Origin: Pseudomonas capeferrum
Lineage (GTDB): Bacteria > Pseudomonadota > Gammaproteobacteria > Pseudomonadales > Pseudomonadaceae
NCBI RefSeq assembly: GCF_013523055.1
Contig: NZ_JAAMQM010000001.1
Coordinates: 310,001 to 374,000, forward strand
Reading direction: 5' to 3'
DNA length: 64,000 nt
The notes beneath the pieces are model-generated. The model worked only from the letters and a program-made list of their open reading frames with translations. It did no database searches and had not been told where the DNA came from. Shown one piece after another: positions 27,464 to 38,010 of this stretch (the stretch's first letter is position 1; every line of letters begins with the position of its first letter). The translations under genes and the position numbers were made by a program.

Positions 27464-27614
27464 GCTGACGCGCTCCGAAACGACACCTTTCCTTACTATA
27501 GACAGGACGCATCGCAGTGGTCGTGCGGACAATGCATGCAGATGCGCGGAACCGGACAGGTGAGTGTCATCCCCACTGTCCGGCCCCGACTATTCGCATC
27601 TGTCTCGACGCCGT

Positions 27615-27649
27615 CCAGGATCGCCGCGCAGGTCACGCGGTGATCCTGG
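27615..27649 (-). terminator. Long hairpin downstream of ahpF
   Basis: CCAGGATC-G-CCGCG (27615-27628) pairs with CGCGG-T-GATCCTGG (27636-27649), a 14-bp stem with one G-T pair and a 7-base loop. It starts six bases after the ahpF stop. There is no clear T run, so it may be a weak terminator or an mRNA-stabilising hairpin. A second inverted repeat (CCGGACAG 27552, CTGTCCGG 27576) follows. Confidence 0.45.
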
Positions 27650-27655
27650 GTTCGA

Positions 27656-29233
27656 TCATGCCGGCGCAGAGGTCCGGATCAGGTGATCGAAGGCAGACAG
27701 GGAAGCTTTGGCACCCTCGCCCACCGCAATGACGATTTGCTTGTAAGGCACGGTGGTCACGTCACCGGCGGCGAAGACGCCAGGGATGTTGGTCTGGCCC
27801 TTGGCGTCAACGATGATCTCGCCACGCGGGGACAGCTCGACCGTACCTTTCAACCAGTCGGTATTGGGCAGCAGACCAATCTGCACGAAGATGCCTTCGA
27901 GCGACAGATCATGCAACTCGTCACTGGCGCGGTCCTTGTAGCGCAGGCCGCTGACCTTCTCGCCATCGCCCAGCACTTCGGTGGTCAGGGCACTGGTGAT
28001 TACCTTCACATTGGGAAGGCTGTGCAGCTTGCGTTGCAGGACGGCATCGGCACGCAGCTGGCTGTCGAACTCGATCAGCGTGACATGGGCAACGATACCC
28101 GCCAGGTCGATGGCCGCTTCCACGCCAGAGTTGCCGCCGCCGATCACCGCCACACGCTTGCCCTTGAACAGCGGACCGTCACAGTGCGGGCAGTAGGCTA
28201 CGCCGCGGCTGCGGTAGTGCTGCTCGCCCGGGACATTCATCTCGCGCCAGCGGGCACCGGTCGCCAGGATCACGGTCTTGGCCTTCAGCGAGGCGCCACT
28301 GGCCAGGCGTACTTCGTGCAGGCCACCTTCGGTGCCGGGGATCAAGACCTCGCCACGTTGCAGGTTCATGATGTCGACATCGTATTGCTTGACGTGCTCT
28401 TCGAGCGCTGCCGCAAGCTTCGGGCCTTCGGTCTCCTGCACGGAGATGAAGTTTTCGATCGCCATGGTGTCGAGGACCTGGCCACCGAAGCGCTCGGCCG
28501 CGACGCCGGTACGGATGCCTTTGCGCGCGGCGTAGATGGCCGCGGCCGCGCCCGCCGGGCCGCCACCGACCACCAGTACATCGAAAGCATCCTTGGCGTT
28601 GATCTTCTCGGCCTGACGCGAACCGGCACTGGTGTCGATCTTGCCGAGAATTTCCTCCAGGCCCATGCGGCCCTGACCGAAGACTTCGCCATTGAGGTAG
28701 ATGCTCGGTACGGCCATGACCTTGCGTGCTTCGACTTCGTCCTGGAACAGTGCCCCGTCGATGGCCACATGGCGAACGTTCGGGTTGAGCACGGCCATCA
28801 GATTCAAGGCCTGGACCACGTCCGGGCAGTTCTGGCAGGACAACGAGAAGTAGGTTTCGAACCGGAACTCACCTTCGAGCGACTGGATCTGCTCGATGAT
28901 TTCAGCACTGGCCTTGGAGGGATGGCCACCCACCTGCAGGAGCGCCAGGACCAGGGAAGTGAATTCATGGCCCATGGGAATGCCGGCGAAGCGCAGGTCG
29001 ATGCCTTTGCCCTCCAGCGCGGCGCCTGGGCGATCGATCGAGAACGATGGACGACGTGCGTCATCACCGTCCACGCGCAGGGAAATCTGGTGCGACAAGC
29101 CGGCGATTTCCACCAGCAGGTCGTGCATTTCTCGGGATTTCGCGCCGTCGTCGAGGGAAGCAACGATCTCGATCGGCTGGGTAACCCGCTCCAGGTAGGC
29201 TTTGAGTTGCGATTTAAGCGTGGCGTCCAACAT
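27656..29233 (-). CDS. ahpF: Alkyl hydroperoxide reductase subunit F
   Basis: A 525-residue flavoprotein. The start [20 protein letters not shown] at 29233 matches the family. The N-terminal double thioredoxin-like domain carries CQNCPDV. The C-terminal thioredoxin-reductase part has [17 protein letters not shown] (FAD), CPHCDG (redox Cys pair) and [10 protein letters not shown] (NAD(P)H). It passes electrons from NADH to AhpC. It is 125 bases downstream of ahpC on the same strand, with a hairpin in between. Confidence 0.97.
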   Translation of the reverse strand: MLDATLKSQLKAYLERVTQPIEIVASLDDGAKSREMHDLLVEIAGLSHQISLRVDGDDARRPSFSIDRPGAALEGKGIDLRFAGIPMGHEFTSLVLALLQVGGHPSKASAEIIEQIQSLEGEFRFETYFSLSCQNCPDVVQALNLMAVLNPNVRHVAIDGALFQDEVEARKVMAVPSIYLNGEVFGQGRMGLEEILGKIDTSAGSRQAEKINAKDAFDVLVVGGGPAGAAAAIYAARKGIRTGVAAERFGGQVLDTMAIENFISVQETEGPKLAAALEEHVKQYDVDIMNLQRGEVLIPGTEGGLHEVRLASGASLKAKTVILATGARWREMNVPGEQHYRSRGVAYCPHCDGPLFKGKRVAVIGGGNSGVEAAIDLAGIVAHVTLIEFDSQLRADAVLQRKLHSLPNVKVITSALTTEVLGDGEKVSGLRYKDRASDELHDLSLEGIFVQIGLLPNTDWLKGTVELSPRGEIIVDAKGQTNIPGVFAAGDVTTVPYKQIVIAVGEGAKASLSAFDHLIRTSAPA

Positions 29234-29265
29234 ACGGGCGATTCCTTTTTTCGAACCTTGAAATG

Positions 29266-29298
29266 AAAACGCCCAGGCAGGTATGCCCGGGCGTTTTT
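29266..29298 (-). terminator. Hairpin between ahpC and ahpF
   Basis: AAAACGCCC (29266-29274) and GGGCGTTTT (29289-29297) form a stem extended by AGGCA/TGCCC, with T runs on both sides. It probably lets ahpC be expressed far above ahpF by partial termination. Confidence 0.75.
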
Positions 29299-29358
29299 GC
29301 GGGGCAGTGAACAACTCAGGTATGGCGGCTGCTCACCGCCCGCGGCTGACGCACGGTC

Positions 29359-29922
29359 TTAGATCTTGCCGACCAGGTCCAGCGAAGGAGCCAGGGTGGC
29401 CTCGCCTTCCTTCCACTTGGCCGGGCAGACTTCGCCTGGGTGAGCGGCAACGTACTGGGCAGCCTTGACCTTGCGCAGCAGCTCGCTGGCGTCACGACCT
29501 ACACCGCCATCGTTGATTTCGACGATCTTGATCTGACCTTCAGGGTTGATCACGAAGGTACCGCGATCGGCCAGGCCGGCTTCTTCGATCAGCACGTCGA
29601 AGTTGCGCGAGATCACGTGAGTCGGATCACCGATCAGCGGGTACTTGATCTTGCCGATGGTTTCCGAAGTGTCGTGCCAGGCCTTGTGAGTGAAATGGGT
29701 GTCGGTCGACACACCGTAGATTTCCACGCCGATTTTCTTGAACTCTTCGTAGTTGTCGGCCAGGTCGCCCAGTTCGGTCGGGCAGACGAAGGTGAAGTCG
29801 GCCGGGTAGAAGAACACGACGGCCCATTTGCCCTTGAGGTCGGCTTCGGACACTTCGACGAATTCGCCGTTGTGGTAGGCAGTAGCGTTGAACGGTTTGA
29901 CCTGGCTGTTGATGATAGGCAT
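29359..29922 (-). CDS. ahpC: Alkyl hydroperoxide reductase subunit C (peroxiredoxin)
   Basis: A 187-residue typical 2-Cys peroxiredoxin starting [26 protein letters not shown] precedes ATG 29922. The peroxidatic Cys is in [14 protein letters not shown] and the resolving Cys in [10 protein letters not shown]. It reduces H2O2 and organic peroxides using AhpF. The upstream 200 bases hold the promoter; I could not fit a convincing OxyR site. Confidence 0.98.
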   Translation of the reverse strand: MPIINSQVKPFNATAYHNGEFVEVSEADLKGKWAVVFFYPADFTFVCPTELGDLADNYEEFKKIGVEIYGVSTDTHFTHKAWHDTSETIGKIKYPLIGDPTHVISRNFDVLIEEAGLADRGTFVINPEGQIKIVEINDGGVGRDASELLRKVKAAQYVAAHPGEVCPAKWKEGEATLAPSLDLVGKI

Positions 29923-30122
29923 GCGAGACGCTCCTTCAGGGGTATGAAATTCGTTGACGGAGTGAATCCTACCCAAGGTGGTCCCATAAGGCTCATTGGC
30001 AAAGCTCATGCTTGTAATTGGTTTTGGCTATAGGGAGCGGAGGTTGATAGAAGGGTTTGAACTGAAGAGACGGGAGCAGCCTGAGCGCCACCCCCGTGTG
30101 ATCGACCGATTCGTCAGTGAGC

Positions 30123-31478
30123 TCAGCGCGTCGGGGTACGCATCGTGACGAACTCTTCGGCGGCCGTCGGATGCACACCGATGGTCTCGTCAAACTGCTG
30201 CTTGGTGGCACCGGCCTTGAGAGCGATGCCCAGGCCCTGAACGATCTCGCCAGCGTCGGGGCCGACCATGTGGCAGCCCAGTACGCGATCGGTCTCGGCA
30301 TCGACCACGAGCTTCATCAGGGTCTTTTCCTGAACCTGTGTCAGGGTCAGTTTCATGGGTCGGAAACGGCTCTCGAAGATCTGCACCTCGTGCCCGGCCT
30401 TGACTGCCTCTTCCTCGGTAAGGCCGACGGTGCCGATCGGCGGCTGGCTGAACACCGCAGTCGGTATGTTCTGGTAATCGACCGGGCGATATTGCTCGGG
30501 CTTGAACAGACGCCGGGCAACGGCCATGCCTTCGGCCAAGGCGACCGGGGTGAGTTGTACGCGGCCAATCACATCGCCGATCGCCAGGATCGAGGGTTCG
30601 GTCGTCTGGTACTGATCATCGACACGGATGTAGCCGCGCTCGTCGAGCTCCACGCCGGTGTTCTCCAGGCCCAGATCGTCCAGCATCGGTCGGCGACCGG
30701 TTGCATAGAAGATGCAATCGGCGAGCAGCTCACGACCTTCCTTGAGGGTGGCCTTGAGGCTGCCGTCGTCCTGACGGTCGATGCGCTGGATGTCGCTGTT
30801 GAATTGCAGGTCCAGGCCACGCTTTTCCAGTTCTTCCTTCAGATGGGTGCGTACCGAACCGTCGAAACCGCGCAGGAACAGGTCGCCTCGGTAAAGCAGG
30901 CTGGTGGTTGCGCCCAGGCCCTGGAAGATACCGGCGAACTCCACGGCGATATAGCCGCCGCCGACCACCAGGATGCGGCGTGGCAGTTCCTTGAGATAGA
31001 ACGCTTCATTGGAGCTGATGGCCAGCTCCTTGCCCGGGATGTCAGGAATCTGCGGCCAGCCGCCGACGGCGATGAGGATGCGCTCGGCGCTGTAGCGCTG
31101 CCCATCGACTTCGACCTCGTGTGCGGCGGTGATGCGCGCATGTCCCTGCAGCAGGGTGACGCCGCTATTGACCAGGAGATTGTGATAGATGCCGTTCAGG
31201 CGCTCGATCTCGCGGTTCTTGTTGGCAATGAGCGTCCCCCAGTCGAAGTGGCTCTCTCCCAATGTCCAGCCGAAGCCCTGAGCCTGCTCCAGTTCGTCGG
31301 CCACATGGGCGCCATAGACCAGGAGTTTCTTCGGCACGCAGCCGACGTTGACGCAGGTACCGCCCAGGTAGCGGCTCTCGGCCACCGCCACTTTCGCACC
31401 GAACCCCGCCGCGAAACGCGCGGCACGCACGCCGCCGGAGCCGGCACCAATCACGAAAAGATCAAAATCGTAGGCCAC
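30123..31478 (-). CDS. gor: Glutathione-disulfide reductase
   Basis: A 451-residue flavoprotein. GTG 31478 is chosen because GAGGAG lies six bases upstream and the sequence becomes conserved there ([20 protein letters not shown]). The redox pair is [13 protein letters not shown], the NADPH site [15 protein letters not shown], and the C-terminal active-site His is in [14 protein letters not shown]. It regenerates GSH from GSSG. It lies near ahpCF, as part of an oxidative-stress group, and follows galU. Confidence 0.96.
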   Translation of the reverse strand: MAYDFDLFVIGAGSGGVRAARFAAGFGAKVAVAESRYLGGTCVNVGCVPKKLLVYGAHVADELEQAQGFGWTLGESHFDWGTLIANKNREIERLNGIYHNLLVNSGVTLLQGHARITAAHEVEVDGQRYSAERILIAVGGWPQIPDIPGKELAISSNEAFYLKELPRRILVVGGGYIAVEFAGIFQGLGATTSLLYRGDLFLRGFDGSVRTHLKEELEKRGLDLQFNSDIQRIDRQDDGSLKATLKEGRELLADCIFYATGRRPMLDDLGLENTGVELDERGYIRVDDQYQTTEPSILAIGDVIGRVQLTPVALAEGMAVARRLFKPEQYRPVDYQNIPTAVFSQPPIGTVGLTEEEAVKAGHEVQIFESRFRPMKLTLTQVQEKTLMKLVVDAETDRVLGCHMVGPDAGEIVQGLGIALKAGATKQQFDETIGVHPTAAEEFVTMRTPTR

Positions 31479-31496
31479 AATGGACTCCTCACAAAA

Positions 31497-31521
31497 AAAG
31501 CCACCCGAGGGTGGCCTTTTT
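31497..31521 (-). terminator. Terminator between galU and gor
   Basis: GCCACCC and GGGTGGC form a 7-bp stem with a GAG loop, with seven A on the left and five T on the right. It ends minus-strand transcription from galU before gor and can work both ways. Confidence 0.8.
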
Positions 31522-31592
31522 GACTGCAAGCTGCAAGTTTCACGCTGCGACAAGGCGCGCTCGCAAGGCGGGCGCGCCTGGCAGCGTGGGCC

Positions 31593-32432
31593 TCAGAAGG
31601 CCTTGCCAGTCTTGTAGTAGGTTTCGAAGCAGAAGTTGGTCGCATCGATGTAGCCTTCGGCGCCACCGCAGTCGAAACGCTTGCCCTTGAACTTGTAAGC
31701 CAGCACGCAGCCATTCTGCGCCTGCTTCATCAGGGCGTCGGTGATCTGGATCTCGCCACCCTTGCCCGGCTCGGTGTTTTCGATGATATCGAAGATGTCC
31801 GGAGTCAGGATGTAGCGACCGATGATCGCCATGTTCGATGGCGCGTCTTCGGGCTTAGGCTTCTCGACCATGCTGTGAACCCGGTAGATATCGTCGCGGA
31901 TCATCTCGCCGGCAATCACGCCGTACTTGTTGGTTTCCTGCGGATCGACTTCCTGGATGGCCACGATCGAGCAGCGGAACTGGTTGTACAGCTTGACCAT
32001 CTGGGTCAGTACGCCGTCGCCGTCCGGGTTTACGCAGAGGTCGTCGGCCAGCACCACAGCGAACGGCTCGTCGCCGATCAGCGGACGACCGCTGAGAATC
32101 GCATGGCCCAGACCTTTCATCTCGGTCTGGCGGGTGTAGGAGAATGTGCACTCATCGAGCAGACGACGGATGCCGACCAGGTATTTCTCCTTGTCCGTCC
32201 CCTTGATCTGGGTTTCCAGTTCATAGCTGATATCGAAGTGGTCTTCCAATGCACGCTTGCCACGACCCGTGACGATGGAGATGCCATTGAGCCCGGCATC
32301 CAGCGCTTCTTCGACGCCATACTGGATCAGTGGCTTGTTGACCACCGGCAGCATTTCCTTGGGCATGGCTTTGGTAGCAGGCAGGAAGCGAGTGCCGTAA
32401 CCGGCAGCCGGGAACAAGCATTTCTTGATCAT
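31593..32432 (-). CDS. galU: UTP-glucose-1-phosphate uridylyltransferase
   Basis: A 279-residue nucleotidyltransferase. The N-terminus CLFPAAGYGTRFLPATKAMP is the nucleotide-binding loop, and KPLIQYGVEEALDAG and EKPKPEDAPSNMAIIGRYIL are family segments. It makes UDP-glucose for exopolysaccharide, LPS and trehalose synthesis. The gene is alone between gor and the cytochrome genes. Confidence 0.97.
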   Translation of the reverse strand: MIKKCLFPAAGYGTRFLPATKAMPKEMLPVVNKPLIQYGVEEALDAGLNGISIVTGRGKRALEDHFDISYELETQIKGTDKEKYLVGIRRLLDECTFSYTRQTEMKGLGHAILSGRPLIGDEPFAVVLADDLCVNPDGDGVLTQMVKLYNQFRCSIVAIQEVDPQETNKYGVIAGEMIRDDIYRVHSMVEKPKPEDAPSNMAIIGRYILTPDIFDIIENTEPGKGGEIQITDALMKQAQNGCVLAYKFKGKRFDCGGAEGYIDATNFCFETYYKTGKAF

Positions 32433-32628
32433 ATTCGTCCTTAACAGTGGGGCTTGGCATGTAGTCTCGGCGCAGTCTAATCAGGCGGAGGCTACCTTAC
32501 AATGCCCCGTCCCGGCCTGGCCGATCCCATGATAGAGAGAACCCAGTGTAGATAGTTCCTGGGAACCATGAACATTATGACCATCGAACATACTGCAGAA
32601 CGGGCTACGTTTGCGGACGAATGGCCCC

Positions 32629-33540
32629 CTAATCCACACCCTTGCCGATCAGCACACCATTGATCTCGTGCCCATAGAGATTGACGCCATCATTGGCGTG
32701 GAACTTCAGCCGCGTCCTTTCGATCGAGCCGTCCACCAGACGCGGGTCCTGGGGTCGTTCGTGGCGGTTGATCCAGGCGGCGACGTCCCAGGCCTGCTGG
32801 TCAGTCAGGCTACCGGGCTTGCCCAAAGGCATGTTGTGCTTGATGAACGACGCTGCGGTGTTGATCCGGTGCATGCCGGCTCCCCAGTTATAAGAGTCCT
32901 TGCCCCACAGCGGCGGCATGACATAGTCGTCGGCTATCTTCTGTCCTTCCCCCTGCTCGCCATGGCAGATCGCGCATTGCGTCCGGTAGAGCTGATGACC
33001 GCGTTTGAAGTCATAGCCGCCCGCTGGCTGCGGCACTTCAGGGTAGCCACGGCCAGGAGCCTCGACGCCGATCGGCGCCTTGTTCGCGAGCCAGTAGGAA
33101 TAGACCGACAAGGCAGTCATCTGCGCACTATCAGCAGCCGGTGGCTTGCCGTTCATGCTGAACTGGAAACAGCCCTGGATGCGCTCGGCAAAGGTATTCA
33201 CCTTGTCATTTTTCTTGCGATAGGCCGGGTACATCGGATATGCGCCCCATAGTGGCGCGGAATGAGCCATGCGCCCTTGGTCAAGATGACAGTTGCTGCA
33301 ATTCATTCCGTTGCCGACCGCTTCAGGCATGAGTCGGCGGGTATCGACGAACAACGCGTAGCCATCGCGGACCATCTGGCCGAAGGCATTGTCGGGCAGT
33401 TCGCTTTCGGCCGGCGCGACGAACACGGGAGCAGCCTGGCTGCCGGGCACCTTGAGCTGAGACTGATCTTGCATGGCGATCTTTGCGGCGTAGGCATTGC
33501 CCAAACCAAGAACCATAAGGACGGGAATCAGACGCTTCAT
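32629..33540 (-). CDS. tsdA: TsdA-like diheme cytochrome c (thiosulfate dehydrogenase family)
   Basis: A 303-residue secreted protein (signal MKRLIPVLMVLGLGNAYA). It has two heme c sites: CSNCH (81-85) and CAICH (189-193). The segment AERIQGCFQFSMNG around Cys124 matches the place of the unusual Cys heme ligand in TsdA enzymes, which join two thiosulfates to tetrathionate. It overlaps the upstream c4-type cytochrome by 4 bases (ATGA), the tsdBA arrangement I know from other pseudomonads. Substrate is inferred. Confidence 0.72.
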   Translation of the reverse strand: MKRLIPVLMVLGLGNAYAAKIAMQDQSQLKVPGSQAAPVFVAPAESELPDNAFGQMVRDGYALFVDTRRLMPEAVGNGMNCSNCHLDQGRMAHSAPLWGAYPMYPAYRKKNDKVNTFAERIQGCFQFSMNGKPPAADSAQMTALSVYSYWLANKAPIGVEAPGRGYPEVPQPAGGYDFKRGHQLYRTQCAICHGEQGEGQKIADDYVMPPLWGKDSYNWGAGMHRINTAASFIKHNMPLGKPGSLTDQQAWDVAAWINRHERPQDPRLVDGSIERTRLKFHANDGVNLYGHEINGVLIGKGVD

Positions 33541-34190
33541 CGTGTGACCTCCTGGCTGACGAGATTGGCAAAGTAGTCGGCGAGCGCCTTGACTTCGGCA
33601 TCGGTCATGGACTTGGCCACGCCGATCATCAACTGGTTCGGGTCATTGCTGCGGCTGCCGTCGCGCCAGGCGTTGAGCTGTGCCATGAGGTAGGACGCTG
33701 GTTGTCCGGCCAAGGGTGGGAAATGCTCACCAACGCCACCGCCGCCAGGGCCGTGGCATTGCACACAGCCTGGTATCTGCCGGTCCCAGTCACCGTAGAG
33801 AGCCATTTTCTCGGCGGGATCGCTGCTCATCTGCTGCCGCCGCACGCTTGGGGCAGGATCGGCAGGCATGCCAGCCAGCAAGATGCTGACAGCCTGGATT
33901 TCCTCCTCGCTCATGGCCTTGGCCAAGGGCTCCATGATCGCATGCTGGCGACTGCCGCTGCGAAAATCCGCCAACTGCTTGCTCAGGTAGCCGGCCGGCA
34001 AACCTGCCAAGCGCGGGAACCCGGCGGCAGCTACACCTTTGCCGTCAGCCCCGTGGCAGCCAAGGCAAGCCATGGCCGCGGGGTCCTGCCCACCTTGGGC
34101 GAAGATTTTTTGGCCGTCGGCGGCATACACCGTCGGCCACGTCCCGATCAACAGGCTGCTGATCAAAAAGCGGCCAAATAGATTCATCAC
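33537..34190 (-). CDS. tsdB: TsdB-like diheme cytochrome c4
   Basis: A 217-residue secreted cytochrome (signal about 1-23, cleavage near YAA-DGQ). Two c4-type domains carry CLGCH (42-46) and CVQCH (142-146), each with the FPRLAGLPAGYLSKQLADFR or FPPLAGQPASYLMAQLNAWR motif of the c4 family. It is probably the electron acceptor of the downstream TsdA-like enzyme. Alternatively it is a general cytochrome c4. Confidence 0.78.
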   Translation of the reverse strand: MMNLFGRFLISSLLIGTWPTVYAADGQKIFAQGGQDPAAMACLGCHGADGKGVAAAGFPRLAGLPAGYLSKQLADFRSGSRQHAIMEPLAKAMSEEEIQAVSILLAGMPADPAPSVRRQQMSSDPAEKMALYGDWDRQIPGCVQCHGPGGGGVGEHFPPLAGQPASYLMAQLNAWRDGSRSNDPNQLMIGVAKSMTDAEVKALADYFANLVSQEVTR

Positions 34191-34331
34191 GAAACTCCAT
34201 TTCCTTGTTATAAGCTTAGACCTGGTGGTAATAAGCCTGCGGATAGTAGGGCTATCCGCCTACTCGGAACAACGCCGAATAAGACAAGAAGATGGAAAAT
34301 TTCCCGCTAGTGGCTCATTTACTGAGTTAGG

Positions 34332-34685
34332 TCAAGAACCTGAGATGCACTCGGTCGCGGCCGTACGGACGTCACTCAGGCGCAACGGGAAATTATTGAG
34401 ACGCTCATACACCTTGATGCTGCTGCCGCTTCCACGCTTGTCGATATCAAACAGAGCCGCCGGGCCTGCGGCCAGCTTCTGTGGCACGATCAGGCGCACG
34501 CCGTCTCCGCGCTGCTCTTGCTCGAGCGTTTCGCGGGTCTTGGAAAGCCTCTGTTTCACGCAATCGGCATACTCTTCCGGCGTCTTGCCGGAAATGACAT
34601 CCATCGTTTCGTGTGAGCGCTCGAGCTCAGACACACTGACACATCCCCCCAACGTCACCGCTGCCGCCGCAACCAGCCACTTCAT
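34332..34685 (-). CDS. Small lipoprotein, unknown function
   Basis: A 117-residue lipoprotein. ATG 34685 is preferred over ATG 34691 because AGGGGA then lies about seven bases upstream. Lipobox LGGC follows MKWLVAAAAVTLGGC. The mature domain (TPEEYADCVKQRLSKTRETL, then VYERLNNFPLRLSDVRTAAT ending ECISGS) has two Cys likely in a disulfide. It may be a small envelope protein of a Pseudomonas-specific family. Confidence 0.75.
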   Translation of the reverse strand: MKWLVAAAAVTLGGCVSVSELERSHETMDVISGKTPEEYADCVKQRLSKTRETLEQEQRGDGVRLIVPQKLAAGPAALFDIDKRGSGSSIKVYERLNNFPLRLSDVRTAATECISGS

Positions 34686-34849
34686 TCTCATTCCCCTATG
34701 CTATCGAAAAAGTTCTTTGACTATGCTTAGACCGATTTGCTCCCTTGACTGGCAGATTTAACCTCCGCCGGGCGCCATGGACGCCAGTCTACCCTGACAA
34801 TCGTGATAATCTTTCTTCTTTGCCGAACATTTCCTATGCGGAGACCCTC

Positions 34850-35152
34850 ATGAAATTCGTACACCAGCGCGAGCACCTCAACGAGGATGACATCGTCGTC
34901 ATCCACTGCTCCCAGCGCTGCAACATCCGCCTGATGAACGACGCCAACTTCCGCAGCTTCAAGAACGGCGGTCGGCACACTTACCATGGTGGCGCGTTCG
35001 TCGATTTCCCGGCAAAGATCACCGTGCCCAGCACCGGCTTCTGGAACATCACCATCGATACGGTCGGCCCGCGCGCCCTGTCGGCGGTGAGCAAGCCGAC
35101 CTTCACCCATACGATCAAGATCATTCGTCGCTCCTCGTCTGCGCTGAGATAA
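34850..35152 (+). CDS. DUF1883-like protein
   Basis: A 100-residue protein (MKFVHQREHLNEDDIVVIHC). It reads as a small beta-sandwich with CSQRCNIRLMNDANFRSFKN and FVDFPAKITVPSTGFWNITI. This matches the DUF1883 pattern, seen alone or fused to TIR domains in other bacteria; no TIR domain is present here. The function is not established. A 56-residue gene follows after seven bases. Confidence 0.7.
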   Translation: MKFVHQREHLNEDDIVVIHCSQRCNIRLMNDANFRSFKNGGRHTYHGGAFVDFPAKITVPSTGFWNITIDTVGPRALSAVSKPTFTHTIKIIRRSSSALR

Positions 35153-35159
35153 AGGCACC

Positions 35160-35330
35160 ATGACCCAGACCATCAAGTATGTGATCAAGTACAAGCTCGA
35201 CGGCTCGCGCCGCTGGGATTTCGCCTATCTGCCCGACGCCTCGCAGGAACAGGCGCTGGAAGCATTGCGCAAGATCCATGGCGATGAGGCCGACGACATC
35301 ACCGAGATCCACGTCAGCAAAGCCTTGTAA
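35160..35330 (+). CDS. Small conserved-looking protein, 56 residues
   Basis: A 56-codon frame (MTQTIKYVIKYKLDGSRRWD, ending ITEIHVSKAL) with AAAGG upstream and a seven-base gap from the DUF1883 gene. The strand-helix-strand pattern (IKYVIKYKLDG, SQEQALEALRKIHG, ITEIHVSKAL) suggests a real small domain. It is probably cotranscribed with the DUF1883 gene. No function is known to me. Confidence 0.65.
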   Translation: MTQTIKYVIKYKLDGSRRWDFAYLPDASQEQALEALRKIHGDEADDITEIHVSKAL

Positions 35331-35355
35331 CCTGTTCGATACGCAAGGAGCCCGC

Positions 35356-36429
35356 ATGAGCGCCTGGCCAGACCGTCGTATCCTCGATCTTCTAGGGGTC
35401 GAGCTGCCCATTCTCCAGGCGCCGATGGCAGGCGCGAGCGGTTCGGCCATGGCCATCGCGGTCGGCAATGCCGGCGGCCTTGGCGCCCTGCCCTGTGCCA
35501 TGCTGGGCGAAGAACAGGTACGCGCGGAAATCGAAACGTTCCGTAAGGCATGCCATGGGCCTCTGAACCTCAACTTTTTCTGCCACCGTCCGCCGCCGCC
35601 CGACCCTGAACGCGAGAGGCGCTGGAAGCAGGCACTGCAACCCTACTATCACGAACTGGGCGTCGATTTCGGCGCGCCCACGCCGATATCCGACCGGGCT
35701 CCGTTCGACGAAAGGAGCTGTCGGTGGGTGGAAACCTTGCGCCCGGAGGTGGTGAGCTTTCATTTCGGACTGCCGCAAGCGCAGCTGCTGCAACGAGTGA
35801 AAGCTACCGGCGCCAAGGTGCTCTCCAGCGCCACTACCGTCGAGGAAGCGATCTGGTTGCAAGCGCACGGTTGTGACGCAGTCATTGCCATGGGTTACGA
35901 GGCGGGTGGCCATCGCGGAATGTTCCTCACCGAAGACATCACCACCCAGATCGGTACATTCGCCCTGGTGCCACAGATAGTGGACGCGGTGACAATCCCG
36001 GTCATCGCCGCCGGCGGGATAGGCGATCACCGTGGCCTGGCGGCGGCGCTGACCTTGGGCGCGTCGGCGGCACAGATCGGCACCGCCTATCTGTTCACAC
36101 CTGAAGCCAAGGTCTCGCCAGCGCACCGCCAGGCCCTCGACACCGCATCGGCCAGCGATACGGCACTGACCAACCTGTTCACCGGGCGCCCTGCGCGCGG
36201 TATCAACAATCGCATCATGCGCGAGCTGGGGCCCATGAGCGATTTTGCGCCGCGCTTCCCCCTGGCCGGTGGCGCGCTGATGCCCTTGCGGGCCATCAGC
36301 GAACCGCAGCGTAGCGCCGACTTCAGCAATCTGTGGTCAGGGCAAGGTCTGCGCCTGTGCCGGCACCTGTCGGCTGGCGAGCTGACCCGGCAGTTGGCCG
36401 AGAGAGCGCTCGGCGTGATCCGCCGATAA
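35356..36429 (+). CDS. Nitronate monooxygenase family FMN enzyme
   Basis: A 357-residue TIM-barrel flavoprotein. PILQAPMAGASG (about 18-29), the catalytic-His region GYEAGGHRGMF and the FMN phosphate site AAGGIGD and LGASAAQIGTAYL are present. Such enzymes oxidise nitronates to carbonyl compounds, protecting from propionate-3-nitronate. It may also act on other substrates. It begins 25 bases after the 56-residue gene. Confidence 0.88.
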   Translation: MSAWPDRRILDLLGVELPILQAPMAGASGSAMAIAVGNAGGLGALPCAMLGEEQVRAEIETFRKACHGPLNLNFFCHRPPPPDPERERRWKQALQPYYHELGVDFGAPTPISDRAPFDERSCRWVETLRPEVVSFHFGLPQAQLLQRVKATGAKVLSSATTVEEAIWLQAHGCDAVIAMGYEAGGHRGMFLTEDITTQIGTFALVPQIVDAVTIPVIAAGGIGDHRGLAAALTLGASAAQIGTAYLFTPEAKVSPAHRQALDTASASDTALTNLFTGRPARGINNRIMRELGPMSDFAPRFPLAGGALMPLRAISEPQRSADFSNLWSGQGLRLCRHLSAGELTRQLAERALGVIRR

Positions 36430-37328
<899 letters not shown>

Positions 37329-37329
<1 letters not shown>

Positions 37330-38009
37330 TGCCGCTCGACGCCAGTGACCTAGGGGCCATCTGGCTTACCCTCAAACTGGCGAGCCTCACGACGGTAATC
37401 CTGCTGATCGTGGGCACACCTATCGCCTGGTGGCTGGCGCGTACGCGCTCCTGGTGGCGTGGCCCGGTGGGGGCAGTGATCGCCCTGCCCCTGGTACTGC
37501 CGCCGACGGTGATCGGTTTCTACCTGTTGATAGCCCTGGGACCCCATGGCTGGATCGGGCAAGCCACCCAGGCCATGGGCCTGGGGACCGTGGTGTTCAG
37601 TTTTACCGGACTGGTGATCGGCTCGGTGGTCTACTCCATGCCCTTCGTGGTCCAACCATTGCAGAACGCTTTCGATGCGATGGGGCAGCGTCCACTGGAG
37701 GTCGCCGCTACCTTGCGCGCCAGTCCTTGGGACACGTTCGTGCATGTGGTACTGCCCTTGGCCCGTCCGGGGTTCGTCACTGCCAGCATTCTGGGTTTTG
37801 CCCATACCGTAGGCGAATTCGGCGTGGTGTTGATGATCGGCGGCAACATTCCTGACAAGACTCGCGTGGTCTCGGTACAGATCTTCGATCATGTCGAGGC
37901 CATGGCCTATACCCAGGCCCACTGGCTGGCCGGGTCGATGTTGCTCTTCTCGTTCCTGGTGCTGCTTGTGCTCTATGCCGGTCGACGCGGCAAGACTGGC
38001 TGGAGTTGA
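37329..38009 (+). CDS. modB: Molybdate ABC transporter permease
   Basis: A 226-residue inner-membrane permease with five to six helices. The cytoplasmic EAA loop is [20 protein letters not shown] followed by LPLARPGF. Its ATG shares the last A of the modA stop (TGATG), so translation is coupled. It forms the channel of the molybdate importer. Confidence 0.96.
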
Positions 38010-38010
38010 C

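Noticed and set aside
29923..30122. Possible OxyR site upstream of ahpC (CTAT and ATAG blocks near 30028 and 30047)
   Set aside because: The spacing does not fit the four-block OxyR pattern, so no site is called.
30117..31523. Long plus-strand frame opposite gor, and similar long frames opposite thrS, ahpF, galU and sohB
   Set aside because: Each mirrors a well-identified gene and shows no motif of its own.
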